In this document: positions 14,602-16,045 of the stretch, piece after piece | Layout: every line of letters begins with the position of its first letter | How positions within the stretch are numbered: the stretch's first letter is position 1 | Assembly (NCBI GenBank): GCA_041625575.1 | Contig: JBFJTG010000069.1 | Span: forward strand, 1-16,045 | Direction: 5' to 3' | DNA from: Litorivivens sp041625575 | GTDB taxonomy: Bacteria > Pseudomonadota > Gammaproteobacteria > Pseudomonadales > Spongiibacteraceae | DNA length: 16,045 nucleotides | Notes under the pieces: generated by a model | Told to the model about the DNA's origin: nothing | Databases searched by the model: none | Seen by the model: only the letters and a program-made list of their open reading frames with translations | Translations under genes and position numbers: made by a program

Positions 14602-14615
14602 GGCCAGTGCTGGCC
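14602..14615. repeat. Hairpin in the tRNA-Cys/tRNA-Leu spacer
   Basis: GGCCA-GTGC-TGGCC is a perfect 5-base stem with a tetraloop in the 125-base spacer between tRNA-Cys and tRNA-Leu. A second imperfect hairpin (GCAGGG...CCCACTGC, 14581-14598) sits next to it. They may be processing signals or part of a stable spacer RNA. Confidence 0.5.
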
Positions 14616-14689
14616 TATGCCTGATTTGGTGTCCACCTCTTTGCACTTTGCAGCACAGAGATTATGGCTTGGCCTTGTCAGACGGATAA

Positions 14690-14763
14690 TGGAGGCGCGG
14701 GTCGGAATCGAACCGGCGTACACGGAGTTGCAGTCCGCTGCATGACCACTCTGCCACCGCGCC
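14690..14763 (-). tRNA. tRNA-Cys (anticodon GCA)
   Basis: A 74-base tRNA with encoded CCA. The acceptor GGCGCGG pairs with CCGCGCC, the anticodon loop CTGCAAC shows GCA, and the T-arm carries GGTTCGATTCC. It is the middle tRNA of the operon and corresponds by position to E. coli cysT. Confidence 0.97.
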
Positions 14764-14777
14764 TTTGTATCGTTTTC

Positions 14778-14795
14778 AATTCTCTTTGGAGAATT
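14778..14795. repeat. Hairpin between tRNA-Gly and tRNA-Cys
   Basis: AATTCTC-TTTG-GAGAATT is a perfect 7-base stem with a 4-base loop. It fills most of the 33-base spacer between the two tRNAs and is not followed by a T-run on the transcribed strand, so it is more likely a processing structure than a terminator. Confidence 0.6.
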
Positions 14796-14796
14796 T

Positions 14797-14872
14797 TGGA
14801 GCGGGAAACCGGGTTCGAACCGGCGACCTCAACCTTGGCAAGGTTGCGCTCTACCAACTGAGCTATTCCCGC
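14797..14872 (-). tRNA. tRNA-Gly (anticodon GCC)
   Basis: A 76-base tRNA with encoded CCA. The acceptor GCGGGAA pairs with TTCCCGC, the D-arm region reads AGCTCAGTTGGTAGAGC, the anticodon loop CTTGCCAAG shows GCC, and the T-arm carries GGTTCGAACCC. It is the first tRNA of the operon and corresponds by position to E. coli glyW. Confidence 0.98.
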
Positions 14873-14890
14873 AGATTTTTGCGTTGTTCT

Positions 14891-14927
14891 CACAACTGGC
14901 CGAAGCCACATTGGGGGGCCAATTGTG
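14891..14927 (-). repeat. Leader hairpin upstream of tRNA-Gly
   Basis: CACAACTGGCC (14891-14901) and GGCCAATTGTG (14917-14927) form an 11-base stem with one G:U pair over a 15-base loop. On the transcribed strand an alternative small hairpin TGGC-TTCG-GCCA with a stable UUCG loop is also possible. It lies between the tRNA promoter and the first tRNA, in the 5' leader. Confidence 0.6.
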
Positions 14928-14948
14928 TGCCCTCCAAAGAAGGCCGTT

Positions 14949-14976
14949 ATTCTATGCTGTGAGGCTTAGGAGTCAA
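14949..14976 (-). promoter_or_regulatory. Sigma70 promoter of the tRNA operon
   Basis: On the minus strand TTGACT (14976-14971) and TAGAAT (14954-14949) are 16 bases apart, close to consensus. The expected start is near 14942, about 70 bases before tRNA-Gly. The bases after the -10 (AACGGCC) are GC-rich, as at stringently controlled stable-RNA promoters (inference). Confidence 0.75.
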
Positions 14977-15007
14977 GCAAAGAACCGCTAAGTAACGACA
15001 TTTAGGC

Positions 15008-15559
15008 CTATTTTCCGCGTAAATCCGGCCACGCTGCACGCAGATAAATGACCATTGACCAAAGAGTGAGCACTGCAGCGACATAAAGGGCTGTCATATT
15101 GATCGCGTACAGAACATTGTCGCGACTCTCCTGGAACAGGAGCAGACCGATAATGGAGATAATTTGTGCCGCTGTTTTAAGTTTGCCGATGTAAGATACG
15201 GCGACGCTGGTGCGCTTGCCCAGTTCGGCCATCCATTCTCGCAAGGCAGAAATAACGATTTCACGCCCGATGATCACGACCGCAGGCAGGGTAAACCACC
15301 AGGCGTTGTAGACCTCGATCAGGCAGGCCAGCGCGATGGCGACCATCAATTTGTCCGCAACGGGGTCCAGAAACGCACCCAAAGGCGTCATTTGCCCCAA
15401 TTTGCGGGCAAAGTAACCGTCCAGCCAGTCAGTAATACCAGCGACGGTAAACACTAGCGCTGTAAAGAAGGGACGGTGCTCTATGGGTGCATAGAACAAA
15501 ACGACAAGTACCGGAATCAGGGCGATCCGGAATAATGTCAGCATGTTTGGGATATTCAT
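15008..15559 (-). CDS. pgsA: CDP-diacylglycerol--glycerol-3-phosphate 3-phosphatidyltransferase
   Basis: A 183-residue inner-membrane enzyme that makes phosphatidylglycerol phosphate from CDP-diacylglycerol and glycerol 3-phosphate, the committed step to phosphatidylglycerol and cardiolipin. The CDP-alcohol phosphotransferase motif is complete: D44, D47-G48, A51-R52, G61, D65 and D69 (DWLDGYFAR, then GAFLDPVADK). The N-terminal MNIPNMLTLFRI is typical, and several hydrophobic segments follow. Length matches E. coli PgsA (182). GGA 6-8 bases before the ATG at 15559 supports the start. It lies 111 bases downstream of uvrC and before the tRNA operon, the classic gammaproteobacterial order. A minus-strand TAGAAT (15586-15591) could be an internal -10, without a good -35. 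Confidence 0.97.
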   Translation of the reverse strand: MNIPNMLTLFRIALIPVLVVLFYAPIEHRPFFTALVFTVAGITDWLDGYFARKLGQMTPLGAFLDPVADKLMVAIALACLIEVYNAWWFTLPAVVIIGREIVISALREWMAELGKRTSVAVSYIGKLKTAAQIISIIGLLLFQESRDNVLYAINMTALYVAAVLTLWSMVIYLRAAWPDLRGK

Positions 15560-15670
15560 CTAGGTTCCAACGGCTCAATGCCTCCATTCTAGGGAAGCCG
15601 GCGCAGTTTGGGTAGTAAAGACTGCCAATGTGAGGTGGTATCGCGAGCTCTTAACGCGACCGCTGCCCTA

Positions 15671-16045
15671 CTACTCGCTGCGAACGCTCTCGTAAATATC
15701 CTGGGCGATCTTTTCGCTGATGCCGGGCACTCGCTGCAAGTCGTCTACACTGGCAGCCAGAATGCCATGCAGGCCGCCAAACTGCCTCAGCAGAGCCTTG
15801 CGCCGCTGGGCGCCAATACCGGGAATACTATCGAGCACAGACTGCTTGCGCTTTTTGTCGCGCTTTTGTTTATGGGCGGTAATCGCGAAGCGGTGGGATT
15901 CGTCGCGGATATGTTGAATCAGGTGCAAGGCGGGGCTATTGGCCGACAGAAGCAGCTCCTTGCCGTTATCACCGCGAATCAGAACTTCCAGCCCGGCGCG
16001 GCGATCAGCCCCTTTGGCAACGCCCAGTATTAACATGTCGGGCAA
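15671..16045 (-). CDS. uvrC: UvrABC excinuclease subunit C (C-terminal part; 5' end outside window)
   Basis: These 124 codons are the C-terminal part of UvrC; the frame is open at the window edge, so the start lies outside. The segment LILGVAKGADRRAGLEVLI and the block PALHLIQHIRDESHRFAI match the RNase H-like 5'-incision domain, including the conserved HIRDESHRFAI stretch. The end holds two helix-hairpin-helix units (LDSIPGIGAQRRKALLRQFG and VDDLQRVPGISEKIAQDIY) that bind DNA. UvrC makes both cuts in nucleotide excision repair in the cytoplasm. The stop TAG is at 15673-15671, followed by pgsA after 111 bases on the same strand. Confidence 0.97.
   Translation of the reverse strand: MPDMLILGVAKGADRRAGLEVLIRGDNGKELLLSANSPALHLIQHIRDESHRFAITAHKQKRDKKRKQSVLDSIPGIGAQRRKALLRQFGGLHGILAASVDDLQRVPGISEKIAQDIYESVRSE

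Noticed and set aside
14394..14962. Several overlapping frames on both strands in the tRNA region
   Set aside because: They run through tRNA-Leu, tRNA-Cys and tRNA-Gly and have no protein-family features; motif-like strings come from tRNA T-arm sequence.
15586..15615. Promoter directly upstream of pgsA
   Set aside because: A TAGAAT hexamer is present on the minus strand, but no recognisable -35 lies 15-19 bases upstream; read-through from uvrC is simpler.
1..16045. CRISPR array, transposon or prophage
   Set aside because: No regularly spaced repeats, transposase, integrase or phage structural gene was seen, and no tRNA-adjacent direct repeat suggesting an attachment site was found.

Overview
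The window looks like chromosome of a gammaproteobacterium, probably a marine Cellvibrionales-type organism. The group is inferred from gene style; the class is well supported by the block uvrC - pgsA - tRNA-Gly(GCC) - tRNA-Cys(GCA) - tRNA-Leu(UAA), which is the uvrC-pgsA-glyW-cysT-leuZ order known from Escherichia coli. No phage, transposase, CRISPR array or rRNA is visible.

Layout. (1) Positions 1-4635, minus strand: a tight five-gene run. An exported molybdenum hydroxylase of the isoquinoline 1-oxidoreductase/aldehyde dehydrogenase type (small 2Fe-2S subunit, then a large Mo subunit with a Tat signal and a lipobox) is followed by a metallo-beta-lactamase-fold hydrolase, a HIT nucleotide hydrolase and a pyridoxamine-phosphate-oxidase-like flavin protein cut by the window edge. 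Two junctions are 4-base ATGA overlaps. (2) 4800-6134, plus strand: a DksA/TraR zinc-finger protein and an MscS-type channel. (3) 6137-10146, minus strand: a PhoX/DUF839 protein, a small lipoprotein whose C-terminal half resembles a subtilase N-terminal (propeptide-like) domain, and a membrane histidine kinase with two nearly duplicated PAS domains. (4) 10414-12222, plus strand: a secreted proteinase K-like subtilase and, 15 bases later, a cytoplasmic PEBP (YbhB/YbcL) protein, closed by a clear intrinsic terminator. (5) 12395-14382, plus strand: a PaaX-like regulator and a Rieske ring-hydroxylating oxygenase alpha subunit separated by 2 bases. (6) 14478-16045, minus strand: three tRNAs with their own promoter, pgsA, and the 3' part of uvrC.

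How the parts may work together. Regions 1 and 5 look like oxidative catabolism of small organic or aromatic compounds, but neither has its electron-transfer partner inside the window. Region 4 pairs an exported serine protease with a member of a family known to include protease inhibitors. The nearby lipoprotein with a propeptide-like fold adds a second possible protease-control element, which is a hypothesis only. No complete, certainly new system can be proven from the sequence. The best leads are the subtilase/PEBP/propeptide-like lipoprotein neighbourhood, the apparently leaderless PaaX-like gene with its TTACAA palindrome, and the hairpin-rich spacers of the tRNA operon.
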